A DNA stretch of 64,000 nucleotides from Microbacteriaceae bacterium (GTDB taxonomy: Bacteria > Actinomycetota > Actinomycetes > Actinomycetales > Microbacteriaceae), in NCBI GenBank assembly GCA_004297935.1, contig SCRE01000005.1:124001-188000 (forward strand), in the 5' to 3' direction. This document shows positions 42,219-51,689 of this stretch, in pieces. The stretch's first letter is position 1; every line of letters begins with the position of its first letter. The notes beneath the pieces are model-generated. The model ran no database searches. It was not told the DNA's origin and saw only the letters and a list, made by a program, of their open reading frames with translations. Made by a program: the position numbers and the translations under genes.

Positions 42219-44095
42219 CGGTGACGAGTGCGCCCGTGCGAAGCAGTGCCGCGACTTCGCTCAACGACGTCGAAGACGGGCCGGCGCATCGGGGCCGGTG
42301 GCTGTTCGCACGGTTGACGCTCGGAGCGGTGCCTGCGGTGATCGGCGTGTGGGCGCTGACACAGGTGACAGCGGGTGAGATCGGTGACATCGGCGTCGTG
42401 GGCGTACTGCCGCCCGCGTACTACACGGCGCTCGGTCTGACGCTGATCGGATTCGTACTGTGTCTTCGTCCGAGCCGACCGCATCCGCTCCTGCTGACGG
42501 AGCAGTTGATCGTGCTGATCGTCATCCTCGATGGCATCGATCCGATCGTTCACGGGCTGCCGCGGTTGGAGGCGAGCTATCGGCACCTCGGTATCGCCGA
42601 GTACATCGCACAATACGGTCAGGTCGACCCGAAGCTCGACGCGTATTTCGACTGGCCCGGCTTCTTCGGTGCCCTCGGAATGCTGGCTGACGCGACCGGT
42701 GTGCGCGACCTGAGCGGCCTGGCCGCCTGGGCGCCGTTGGGGGTGAATCTGTTGTTGCTGCCGATGTTGCTCGCCACCGCACGTCGACTGACTCGAAACC
42801 GGCGCCAGGTGTGGGCCGGAGTCTGGGTGTTCTTCCTCGCAAGCTGGGTGGGACAGGACTATTTGTCGCCCCAGGCGTATGCGCTGTTGTTGCTGTTCAC
42901 CGTGCTTGCCTGCGTTCTGACCGTGTTGGACGGATGGGCGTGGGCGGTGCGCGCCGTGACGAGCGGCGCCGCCCGCGGTCGACACGTTCTCAACGAGGTG
43001 CTCGCGATCGTTCGAACGAGCGCGACTCGGCTGGATCCGAAACCGCCTTGGCGCAACACCCATCCGAGTCGTGTGGAAAACGTCGCTGTCGCCGCGGTCT
43101 GCATGCTGCTGTTGCTCGCCATGACCGTTGCCCACCAACTCACGCCGTTCGCCGTGGTCCTGTTTCTGTTCGGGCTCTTGCTGATCGGACGCAACCGGAT
43201 GCCGGCACTCGTCATCGTGGCGGCTGTTCTGCCCATCTGCTGGCTCTTTCTCGGTGCAGAACCGTACCTGTCGGGGCACTTCGGCACCGTGTTCGGGTCG
43301 GTCGGGAATGTCGGGGCGGCGACCTCCGCTTCGGTCGCGGATCGCATAGCAGGCAGCGACGCACACCGGTTCGTCGTCTTTCTCAGGCTTGCCGAGACCG
43401 GCGGCGTCTGGGCGTTGGCAGTCGTCGGAGCCGTCGTCGCACGAGTGCGCCGCGTGACGTGGCTTGCCGCGGGTGTCGGGGTCGTGGCGCCATTCGCCCT
43501 GCTGCCGGCGCAGCCTTACGGCGGGGAGATGTTGTTGCGCGTGTACCTGTTCGGTCTGCCATTCGCGGCGTGTCTGGCCGTGCTGCCGTTCCTGCCCAGA
43601 CGACCGGGGCGACTCGGATGGAAGTCGTGTGCCGCACTGCTGCTTCTGGGCTCGGTGCTCGCCACGTCGACGCTCGTCACGCGGTACGGCAACGACAGCA
43701 TGGAGAACTTCACGCCGAATGAGCTCGCACTCGTCGACACGCTGTATGCGACGGCGCCGCGGGGTGCCGTGCTGATCGAAGCCGTGCACGATACACCGTG
43801 GCGCTTCACGCAGTATGCCGGATATCAGTACAAGACGATCCTGGCTGCGCGCCCGCGAGCCGATGCCGCTCCGCTCAACTGCGGTCACGTCGACTCGATA
43901 GCGGCGAACGCGGGCGGCTACCTCATTGTGACGAAAAGTCAGGAGACGGCGGCGCGGTTGCTCGGGATCGGTCCCGCGAACGCTGTCGAGGACTTTGTGG
44001 CGACGTGCGGGGCCGCGCCCGGGTGGTCGGTGGTCGCACAAAACAGCGATGGGATCGTTTTTCACATTCAGGGGGTGCCTCATGCGCAAGGATGA
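42215..44095 (+). CDS. Large polytopic membrane protein, candidate polysaccharide polymerase
   Basis: A 626-residue protein with about 11-13 hydrophobic helices and an extracytoplasmic C-terminal domain of about 120 residues ('DTLYATAPRGAVLIEAVHDTPWRF', 'TCGAAPGWSVVAQNSDG'). The long loop after helix 3-4 has 'YIAQYGQVDPKLDAYFDWPGFF', which looks like a conserved catalytic-type loop of membrane glycosyltransferases. Position between a flippase and a small membrane protein suggests it is the Wzy-like polymerase or a lipid-linked glycosyltransferase. No exact family was recognised. Confidence 0.7.
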   Translation: MTVTSAPVRSSAATSLNDVEDGPAHRGRWLFARLTLGAVPAVIGVWALTQVTAGEIGDIGVVGVLPPAYYTALGLTLIGFVLCLRPSRPHPLLLTEQLIVLIVILDGIDPIVHGLPRLEASYRHLGIAEYIAQYGQVDPKLDAYFDWPGFFGALGMLADATGVRDLSGLAAWAPLGVNLLLLPMLLATARRLTRNRRQVWAGVWVFFLASWVGQDYLSPQAYALLLLFTVLACVLTVLDGWAWAVRAVTSGAARGRHVLNEVLAIVRTSATRLDPKPPWRNTHPSRVENVAVAAVCMLLLLAMTVAHQLTPFAVVLFLFGLLLIGRNRMPALVIVAAVLPICWLFLGAEPYLSGHFGTVFGSVGNVGAATSASVADRIAGSDAHRFVVFLRLAETGGVWALAVVGAVVARVRRVTWLAAGVGVVAPFALLPAQPYGGEMLLRVYLFGLPFAACLAVLPFLPRRPGRLGWKSCAALLLLGSVLATSTLVTRYGNDSMENFTPNELALVDTLYATAPRGAVLIEAVHDTPWRFTQYAGYQYKTILAARPRADAAPLNCGHVDSIAANAGGYLIVTKSQETAARLLGIGPANAVEDFVATCGAAPGWSVVAQNSDGIVFHIQGVPHAQG

Positions 44096-44579
44096 TCCGA
44101 TCGCGAGCGCCGCGGTCGGGCCTGCGGGAATCACCGCAGCTGCTGTCGCGGTGTGCGCGATTGCGGCCGTTCCATTGTCGTTCGTCGGCCCGGGCTGGTT
44201 GAGGCTCGCGGTGATCGGTCCGTTCTTACTGGCGGGCCCCGGTGCGGCATTGGCGCTGCTCTTGTGGACGGCGAAGGCGAACGGGCCGCGACGGCCGCCG
44301 CGCTGGCTGCCGTTCGGCATCACGCTGGCCATCGGTTCCAGTCTCGCGGTCAGCGGGCTCCTGGCCACGGTGATGATCTATGCCCACCTCTGGTATCCGT
44401 CGATCGCCGTCTGCCTCGTGTCGGCGGTGACTCTGGGCCTCCTCGCTGTTCCGGCCCGACGACTGCGCTGGCCGGAGCTGCTGCTCAGCTGGTGGTCGAT
44501 GACGCGAGAGTCGGTGGTTCGGGCACGGCGGAGGTTCATGCAGCGCACGGTGTCCGGTCGCCCGGGCAAGGGCCTGTGA
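44082..44579 (+). CDS. Small membrane protein of the polysaccharide locus
   Basis: A 165-residue protein with about four hydrophobic helices ('GITAAAVAVCAIAAVPLSFVG', 'LAVIGPFLLAGPGAALALLLW', 'GITLAIGSSLAVSGLLATVMIYA', 'SIAVCLVSAVTLGLLAVPA') and a basic C-terminal tail. It starts inside the preceding gene and overlaps the following one by GTGA. I do not recognise the family; a structural or accessory role in assembly of the polymer is likely from context only. Confidence 0.65.
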   Translation: MRKDDPIASAAVGPAGITAAAVAVCAIAAVPLSFVGPGWLRLAVIGPFLLAGPGAALALLLWTAKANGPRRPPRWLPFGITLAIGSSLAVSGLLATVMIYAHLWYPSIAVCLVSAVTLGLLAVPARRLRWPELLLSWWSMTRESVVRARRRFMQRTVSGRPGKGL

Positions 44580-45376
44580 GCGGCCCGGCCCGGTTGGGCG
44601 GTCGCTGGCATGCGAATCGATTGCGCCGCGCGGCAGCCTCGGTCGCGACCTGCGTACTGCTTCTGGTCGGCTGCGCCAGAGTCGGCGGAGAAATCGAGGA
44701 GCCGGCTCACGCAGTTTCCGCGAACGACGGCATCCAGGCTGCGGTCGTACACGGTTGGGGTCGTGTGATCGCCGGTGATGAGTTTTCGTACACGGGGGCA
44801 CCCGACCCGGCGAAGTGGAGTCTCTATGACAGCCGGGGCCATGACGGCAATGGCGTACGCAATCCGAGGGCATGGTCGGTAGCCGAGGGCATGGCGACAT
44901 TGCGCGGCGATGCGAACGGAGTCACCGGCGGCATGTCCGCATTGTTCGCACAGCAGCGCTACGGCAGGTGGGAAGTGCGAATGCGCACGAGCCGACGCGT
45001 TTCCCAATATCACCCGGTGCTGATCCTGTGGCCGAAAGGCAATGTGTCGCCGAACTGTGCCGAGATCGACTACGCGGAGGGTGACTCCGATACGAGGGTG
45101 ATGAGGTTCTTTTTGCACTTCGGCTGTGCTGGGCATGACGTACAGCTGAGTGCGCGGCGGGTGATCGACACGACGGTGTGGCACAACTACGCCGTCCAAT
45201 GGACCGCTGCCGGTGTGGTCGGGTACCTGGACGGTGCCGTCTGGTTCACGGATTCGAATCCGGCAGATCAGCCCACCGTGCCGCTGCGCCAGACCATTCA
45301 ACTCGACTGGTTCCCGAATGGGATGCCGACGCACGCCGCCCAGTTGCAGATCGCCTGGGTGCGCGTCTATCGCTGA
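44576..45376 (+). CDS. GH16-family glycoside hydrolase lipoprotein
   Basis: A 266-residue beta-jelly-roll enzyme. A signal peptide with lipobox 'LLLVGC' (Cys33) anchors it to the membrane. The catalytic motif 'AEIDYAEGDSD' (Glu163-Ile-Asp165-Tyr-Ala-Glu168) is the ExDxxE signature of GH16 endo-glucanases and transglycosylases. 'YGRWEVRMRTSRRVSQYHPVLILWP' and 'WHNYAVQWTAAGVVGYLDG' are further family features. At the end of a biosynthetic locus it probably trims or releases the polymer, as ExoK does for succinoglycan; the polymer would then contain beta-1,3 or beta-1,4 linkages. Confidence 0.88.
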   Translation: MSGPARLGGRWHANRLRRAAASVATCVLLLVGCARVGGEIEEPAHAVSANDGIQAAVVHGWGRVIAGDEFSYTGAPDPAKWSLYDSRGHDGNGVRNPRAWSVAEGMATLRGDANGVTGGMSALFAQQRYGRWEVRMRTSRRVSQYHPVLILWPKGNVSPNCAEIDYAEGDSDTRVMRFFLHFGCAGHDVQLSARRVIDTTVWHNYAVQWTAAGVVGYLDGAVWFTDSNPADQPTVPLRQTIQLDWFPNGMPTHAAQLQIAWVRVYR

Positions 45377-45422
45377 GCACGCTGCCACAGCGTGGCAACG
45401 CCCTCCGGGCGCCAGGGCCGAT

Positions 45423-47828
45423 TCAGCCCTCAATCGCGCCGCGCCGCGCCGTCGCCCGAAAACTGCGCAACCGCAGACTGTTCGTGACCACGAACACCGA
45501 CGACAGTGCCATCGCAGCCCCAGCCAGCACCGGGCTCAGCAGACCGAGCATCGCGATCGGGATAGCCGCAACGTTGTAGGCGAATGCCCAGAACAGGTTG
45601 CCCTTGATGATGCCGAGCGTGCGGCGGGAGAGTCGCACAGCGTCGACCGCCGCAATCAGATCGCCGCTCATGATGGTGATGTCCGCTGCCGCGATCGCGG
45701 CATCCGTTCCGGCTCCCATGGCGATGCCGAGGTCCGCGGCCGCCAGTGCAGCGGCATCGTTGACCCCGTCTCCGATCATCGCGACGACATGCCCCGCGGC
45801 CTGCAATTCGCAAATCGCATCCAGTTTGCCCTGCGGCGTCACTCCTGCGCGCGCGTGTTCGATGCCGACCTGCGCAGCGACCGTCTGCGCAGCTCCGGCG
45901 TTGTCGCCGGTCAGCAGCAGCGGGGTGAGACCGAGTGTGTGGAACTGTGCGATCGCATCCGCGCTGGTCGGCTTGACCGTATCGCCGACGGCGAGCATGC
46001 CTCGCGCGGCACCGTCCCACGCGATGGCGATCGCCGTGTTGCCCTGCTCTTCAGCTGATTCGAGCGCCGCCTCCAACTGCTCCGAAAGGCGAATGCCCCA
46101 CTCGGCCTGCAGCCAGCTCGCGCGTCCGGCCAGCACGAGCTGCCCGTCGATGACCGCCTGCACGCCCCGCCCCTGGTGGGCGGCGAACGACTCGGCGCCA
46201 TCCAGGGCCAGGCCGCGCGTGGCAGCTGCAGCCACGATCGCCCGCCCGACCGGATGCTCGGAGCCGCTCTCGACCGCGGCTGCCAGCCGCAACAACTCGG
46301 CTTCGTCGTGCGCTGCGCCGCCTGCCGCGTCGTGGGCGACCGCGACGTGGGCTTCGTCATGCGCAACGGTGTTCGCGCCTACCACGGCGATCCCCGTCAG
46401 CACCATGCGCCCTGTCGTGACCGTCCCGGTCTTGTCCAGCAGCACGGTGTCGATGCGGCGCGTCTGCTCCAGCACCTGGGGCCCTCGGATCAGAATTCCA
46501 AGCTGCGAGCCGCGTCCCGTGCCGACGAGCAACGCGGTCGGGGTCGCCAACCCGAGCGCACACGGGCAGGCGATGATGAGCGTTGCGACGGCCGCGGTGA
46601 ACGCGAGTTGCGCCGCGCCGCCGAACACCAGCCATCCGATGAACGTCAGGATCGCCAACCCGATCACGACAGGGACGAAAACGCCGGAGACCCGATCGGC
46701 GAGACGCTGCACCTCTGCTTTGCCATTTTGGGCTTCTTCGACGAGCCGGCCCATTCGGGCCAGCTCGGTGTCGGCGCCCACGCGCGTCACCTCGACGACG
46801 AGCCGGCCGCCGACGTTGACGGTTGCCCCGATCACGCGGTCACCGGAGCCGACCTCGACCGGCACGGATTCACCGGTCAGGATGCTGCGGTCCACGGCGG
46901 ATGTGCCCTCCATGACCATCCCGTCCGTCGCGATCTTCTCGCCCGGCCGCACCACGAACACGTTGCCGGGAACGAGGGTGCCGACCGGAACGCGCACCTC
47001 GCGCCCGTCGCGCAACAGCACGGCATCCTTCGCACCGAGTTCGAGCAGCGCGCGCAATGCCGCGCCGGACTCGCGCTTCGCGCGCGCCTCCGCATAGCGG
47101 CCGGCCAGGATGAACACGGTCACTGCAACGGCGACCTCGAGGTAGACGTCCTGGGCACCGGCGTGGGGATCGGCGAAGAACGTGAACGTCATATGCATGT
47201 CGGGGAGCCCCGCGCTGCCGAAGAACAGTGCGTACAGTGACCAGGCGAACGCGGCGATCACGCCGACGCTGATCAGCGTGTCCATCGTCGCGGCGCCGTG
47301 GCGGGCATTGATGAACGCGGCACGGTGGAACGGCCAGGCGCCCCAGACCGCGACGGGAGCGGCGAGCGTCAACGCGAGCCATTGCCAGTTCGTGAACTGG
47401 ATCGCAGGCACCATCGACAGCACGACGACCGGCAGCGCGAGGGCTGCGGAGATGATCAGACGACGCAGCAGGCTCGCTGCCGCGGCGTCTGCCGGATCGG
47501 CGCCGCTACCGGCGGTGCCGATCTCGTTTGCAGCGGCATCCGGCTGCGGTGGAGGAGGAGCGGATGCGGTGTAGCCGGTGGCTTCGATGACTGCGATGAG
47601 ATCGGCGGCCGCGAGTGGCGTGCTCGCGTGGATGCGAGCCTTCTCCGTGGCATAGTTCACGGTGGCCTCGACCCCGGAGACCTTGTTGAGTTTGCGCTCG
47701 ATCCGGTTCGCGCACGACGCGCAGGTCATTCCGCCGATGTCGAGTTCGAGTTCGGTGGCGAGTGCGGCGCCGGACGTGCCGGCCACGCGCGAACTGCCCG
47801 GTGCATGTGATGAACTCGGCGTGCTCAT
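45423..47828 (-). CDS. copA: Copper-exporting P1B-type ATPase
   Basis: An 801-residue pump. One N-terminal heavy-metal domain has 'GMTCASC' at residues 33-39. The P-type core shows 'TGES' (318-321), the ion-binding 'CPC' (421-423), 'DKTGT' with the phosphorylated aspartate (465-469), an HP motif in 'SEHPVGRAI' and 'GDGVND'. It exports Cu(I) from the cytoplasm. The gene overlaps copZ by ATGA, and with csoR upstream forms a copper-induced operon. A His/Ala-rich insertion follows the phosphorylation domain ('[24 protein letters not shown]'), which might bind metal. Confidence 0.96.
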   Translation of the reverse strand: MSTPSSSHAPGSSRVAGTSGAALATELELDIGGMTCASCANRIERKLNKVSGVEATVNYATEKARIHASTPLAAADLIAVIEATGYTASAPPPPQPDAAANEIGTAGSGADPADAAAASLLRRLIISAALALPVVVLSMVPAIQFTNWQWLALTLAAPVAVWGAWPFHRAAFINARHGAATMDTLISVGVIAAFAWSLYALFFGSAGLPDMHMTFTFFADPHAGAQDVYLEVAVAVTVFILAGRYAEARAKRESGAALRALLELGAKDAVLLRDGREVRVPVGTLVPGNVFVVRPGEKIATDGMVMEGTSAVDRSILTGESVPVEVGSGDRVIGATVNVGGRLVVEVTRVGADTELARMGRLVEEAQNGKAEVQRLADRVSGVFVPVVIGLAILTFIGWLVFGGAAQLAFTAAVATLIIACPCALGLATPTALLVGTGRGSQLGILIRGPQVLEQTRRIDTVLLDKTGTVTTGRMVLTGIAVVGANTVAHDEAHVAVAHDAAGGAAHDEAELLRLAAAVESGSEHPVGRAIVAAAATRGLALDGAESFAAHQGRGVQAVIDGQLVLAGRASWLQAEWGIRLSEQLEAALESAEEQGNTAIAIAWDGAARGMLAVGDTVKPTSADAIAQFHTLGLTPLLLTGDNAGAAQTVAAQVGIEHARAGVTPQGKLDAICELQAAGHVVAMIGDGVNDAAALAAADLGIAMGAGTDAAIAAADITIMSGDLIAAVDAVRLSRRTLGIIKGNLFWAFAYNVAAIPIAMLGLLSPVLAGAAMALSSVFVVTNSLRLRSFRATARRGAIEG

Positions 47829-48055
47829 CGTTCAGCGGCCGCCAATTCGTAGCCGGCTTCCTCGACCGCGGCGCGAACGGCATCGTCATCGAGCGGTGCG
47901 GCGCTGCTGACCGAGACGCGCGAGCTGTTGCCGGGCTTGAGGTCGACCGAGACGGATGTGACGCCGTCCAGCGCGGACAGCTCCTCGGTCACGCTCGCCA
48001 CACAGTGCGCGCAGGTCATGCCGTCGACGAAATAGTCGTGAGCGACCGCACTCAC
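47825..48055 (-). CDS. copZ: Copper chaperone, heavy-metal-associated domain
   Basis: A 76-residue single HMA domain. '[23 protein letters not shown]' provides the CxxC copper site (Cys15, Cys18). The GTG start at 48055 overlaps the csoR stop, so the chaperone is coupled to both neighbours. It carries Cu(I) to CopA. The 135-residue track ORF is an upstream extension into csoR. Confidence 0.93.
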   Translation of the reverse strand: MSAVAHDYFVDGMTCAHCVASVTEELSALDGVTSVSVDLKPGNSSRVSVSSAAPLDDDAVRAAVEEAGYELAAAER

Positions 48056-48333
48056 GAGCGCACCAGCCGGGCGATCGCCGCGGATGCTTCGCGCACCTTT
48101 TCCTCCGCGACCGCACCCCCCTGCGCGCTCGCTTCGGCGACGCAGTGACTGAGGTGATCCTCCAGCAGCGACAGCGCAACGCTCTGCAGGGCGCTGGTCG
48201 CGGCCGAGACCTGGGTGAGGACGTCGATGCAATACGTGTCTTCCTCGATCATGCGGGCGATGCCGCGAACCTGACCCTCTGCCCGCCGCAGGCGTTTCAA
48301 CAGATCGTCCTTGTGTGCAACATAACCAATCAC
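48052..48333 (-). CDS. csoR: CsoR-family copper-sensing repressor
   Basis: A 93-residue all-alpha repressor. The Cu(I) ligands Cys35, His60 and Cys64 are present in 'DTYCIDVLTQ' and 'LLEDHLSHCV', the C-H-C set of CsoR. 'LLKRLRRAEGQVRGIARMIEED' is the family signature. The GTG at 48333 follows GAGGGAG. It represses its own operon until Cu(I) binds. Two matching operators lie just upstream. Confidence 0.95.
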   Translation of the reverse strand: MIGYVAHKDDLLKRLRRAEGQVRGIARMIEEDTYCIDVLTQVSAATSALQSVALSLLEDHLSHCVAEASAQGGAVAEEKVREASAAIARLVRS

Positions 48334-48349
48334 GGCAACTCCCTCATGG

Positions 48350-48388
48350 ATACCCTCGATAGGTATAGCATATACCCCCATCGGGTAT
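48350..48388. promoter_or_regulatory. Twin CsoR operators
   Basis: ATACCCTCGATAGGTAT (48350-48366) and ATACCCCCATCGGGTAT (48372-48388) both have the form ATACC-N7-GGTAT. Their centres are 22 bases apart, two helical turns. They lie 17 bases upstream of csoR and match the G-tract-containing pseudopalindromes bound by CsoR proteins. Confidence 0.8.
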
Positions 48389-48648
48389 TGCGTCTCGTTC
48401 GATCGTTGCTGTCTGTTCCGTGCCAAACGCCTCCACGACGGCGGATCGCCTCGAGGTCGTGGTCGGCTTCCGTCTGTGCGAACACAGCGGCCCGGATGTG
48501 GAACGTCCGCAACGCGCTGACCACGCGCCCGGTTGCCGCGGCCTCTTCGATCTGCAAGAATTACTATCCGAACGGTCGGTAAATACCGCGGCAGCCGAGT
48601 CCGCGATCAATTCGGGGCGTTTGACGGACGATGCGGTCGGGAGCGAGC
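48389..48648. other. Divergent gap between csoR and the thiolase gene
   Basis: About 260 bases without a convincing gene. It must contain the promoter of the plus-strand fatty/aromatic acid genes; 'ttactatccgaacggtcggtaaataccgcgg' near 48560 has a partial inverted repeat (accg/cggt) of the type seen in TetR or PaaR operators, but this is weak. Confidence 0.35.
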
Positions 48649-49847
<1,199 letters not shown>

Positions 49848-49851
<4 letters not shown>

Positions 49852-50618
49852 GCGTGCTCGAGGTCGAGCGTGGTGAGCGCGCGGTGATCGCGCGACTCAA
49901 CCGGCCCGAGGTGCGCAACGCGATCAACCAGGAGCTCGTCGATGCGCTGCACGTGCTGTGCGCCGAGCTCGAGGCGGCCCCGCGCATTCTGATCATCACC
50001 GGGTCTCACGGTGTGTTCGCCTCCGGGGCCGACATCGCCGAACTGTGTGAACGCCGGGCAGCGGATGCGCATGCCGCAATCAATGCGACCGTCTTCGAGC
50101 GGGTCGCTGCGTTGCCGCTTCCGGTGATCGCCGCGATCGACGGCTACGCGCTCGGCGGCGGGGCAGAGCTGGCGTATGCGGCCGATCTGCGCATCGGATC
50201 ACCGACCATGAAGATCGGGAACCCGGAGACCGGGCTCGGCATCATTGCGGCGGCCGGAGCGACCTGGCGGTTGAAGGAACTGGTCGGGGAGCCCCTCGCG
50301 CTGGAAATGCTGCTCACGGGCCGGATCCTTGACGCACATGAAGCGCTCACCGCCCGCCTGGTCAGCGCGTTGCATCCGTCGAACGCGCTGCTGGACGCCG
50401 CGCTCGCGCTTGCCGAGCGAATCGACGCCAATGACGCGCTCGCGACCCGCTACACGAAAGAGGTGTTCCGAGCCGCGCGCTCGCAGCATCCGCTGATCGA
50501 CGCGCAGGCGCAGGCCGTGCTGTTCGAATCCGAGGAGAAGGTGCGGCGGATGACCGAGTTCTTGGAACGCAGGCGCACGCGCGCTGCGCGCAGCGACGAT
50601 CAGGAGGATCAGCGATGA
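49848..50618 (+). CDS. Enoyl-CoA hydratase/isomerase, PaaF/PaaG-like
   Basis: A 256-residue crotonase-fold enzyme. 'IARLNRPEVRNAINQELVDAL', 'ITGSHGVFASGADIAEL', 'IAAIDGYALGGGAELAYAADLRIGS' and the oxyanion-hole glycines identify it. The catalytic glutamates expected in hydratases lie at 'GGGAELAYA' and 'NPETGLGI'. It overlaps both neighbours by four bases. The N-terminal GTG at 49848 gives the usual length. Confidence 0.92.
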
Positions 50619-51535
50619 GCGGCGCTGCGCATGCCGACGGTTCGCACCCCGCGACGGAGTCCGTCCTCAGTGGGTTCCCGGTCGGCGTGCTCGGCGGCGG
50701 GCGCATGGGCGCGGGCATAGCGCACGCGTTTCTGCTGGCCGGCGCATCCGTCGTGGTCGTCGAGCGCAACGCCGTCGAAGCGGATGCCGCGCGCGGCCGC
50801 ATCGAGCACGCTGTCGACGTGAGCATCGAGCGCGATGCGACCGCCGAGCGTGGCGGCACGAGCCTGGGCCGCGGCGCGCTGCTGGCGCAGCTTGACGTCG
50901 GCACCGCCGTCGAGCGGTTCGCGGACCGGCGACTCGTCATCGAGGCCGTGCCGGAGGATCGCGCACTGAAGGCCGACGCCCTGCGTCGCGTCGAGGCCGC
51001 CCTGATGGCGGATGCCGCGCTCGCGACGAACACGTCGTCGATCTCGATCGACACGCTGGCGGCGTCACTCGAGCTTCCGCAACGGTTCGTCGGGTTGCAT
51101 TTCTTCAATCCGGTTCCGGCGTCCAGCCTGGTCGAGATCGTCGCCGGGTCGGCAACCACGCCCGCGCTCGTGTCGGATGCGCAGGACTGGGTGACGGCGC
51201 TCGGGAAGACGCCTGTCACCGTACGGGACTCGCCCGGATTCGCCTCGTCGCGCTTGGGGCTCGCGCTCGGCTTGGAGGCGATCCGCATGCTCGAGGACGG
51301 TGTGGCATCGGCAGAGGACATCGATGCGGCCATGGTGCTCGGCTACAAGCATCCGATCGGGCCACTGCGGCTGACCGACATCGTCGGGCTGGACGTCCGA
51401 CTCGGCATCGCCGAGTATCTGCACGGCGAGCTCGGCGATCGGTTCGAGCCCCCCGCGTTGCTCCGCGCGCTTGTCGCGAACGGCAAGCTCGGACGCAAGA
51501 CCGGTGAGGGCTTCTACCGCTGGGATGCGCCGTGA
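50615..51535 (+). CDS. 3-hydroxyacyl-CoA dehydrogenase, PaaH-like
   Basis: A 306-residue NAD-dependent dehydrogenase. 'VGVLGGGRMGAGIAHAFLLAG' is the Rossmann fold, followed by 'VIEAVPEDRALKADALRRVE', 'NTSSISIDTLA' and the catalytic histidine in 'RFVGLHFFNPVP'. It oxidises 3-hydroxyacyl-CoA in the same cycle as the two preceding genes. It is followed by palindromic element F and then paaZ. Confidence 0.93.
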   Translation: MSGAAHADGSHPATESVLSGFPVGVLGGGRMGAGIAHAFLLAGASVVVVERNAVEADAARGRIEHAVDVSIERDATAERGGTSLGRGALLAQLDVGTAVERFADRRLVIEAVPEDRALKADALRRVEAALMADAALATNTSSISIDTLAASLELPQRFVGLHFFNPVPASSLVEIVAGSATTPALVSDAQDWVTALGKTPVTVRDSPGFASSRLGLALGLEAIRMLEDGVASAEDIDAAMVLGYKHPIGPLRLTDIVGLDVRLGIAEYLHGELGDRFEPPALLRALVANGKLGRKTGEGFYRWDAP

Positions 51536-51544
51536 CCCGTTTCG

Positions 51545-51660
51545 CTGGTCGAGTAGCGAGCGCCAGCGAGCGTATCGAGACCCGAATCGAGACCCCCAAT
51601 AGGTCGACTCATGAGGTCTCGATACGCCGGCTCGCTTCGCTCGCAGGCCACTCGACCACC
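51545..51660. repeat. Palindromic element family 1, copy F
   Basis: The arms ctggtcgagtagcgagcg...gtatcgagacc and ggtctcgatacgccgg...ccactcgaccacc fill most of the gap between the PaaH-like gene and paaZ. The right arm contains an extra 'gctcgcttcgctcgca' piece. Confidence 0.9.
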
Positions 51661-51689
51661 GGAGTTTGCAACGAACGAAAGGTGCAACC

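Noticed and set aside
41957-44368. Minus-strand 803-residue ORF over the flippase and polymerase-like genes
   Set aside because: Its Arg/His/Gln-rich, motif-free composition is typical of an antisense shadow in high-GC DNA; the plus-strand genes have membrane helices and coupled starts.
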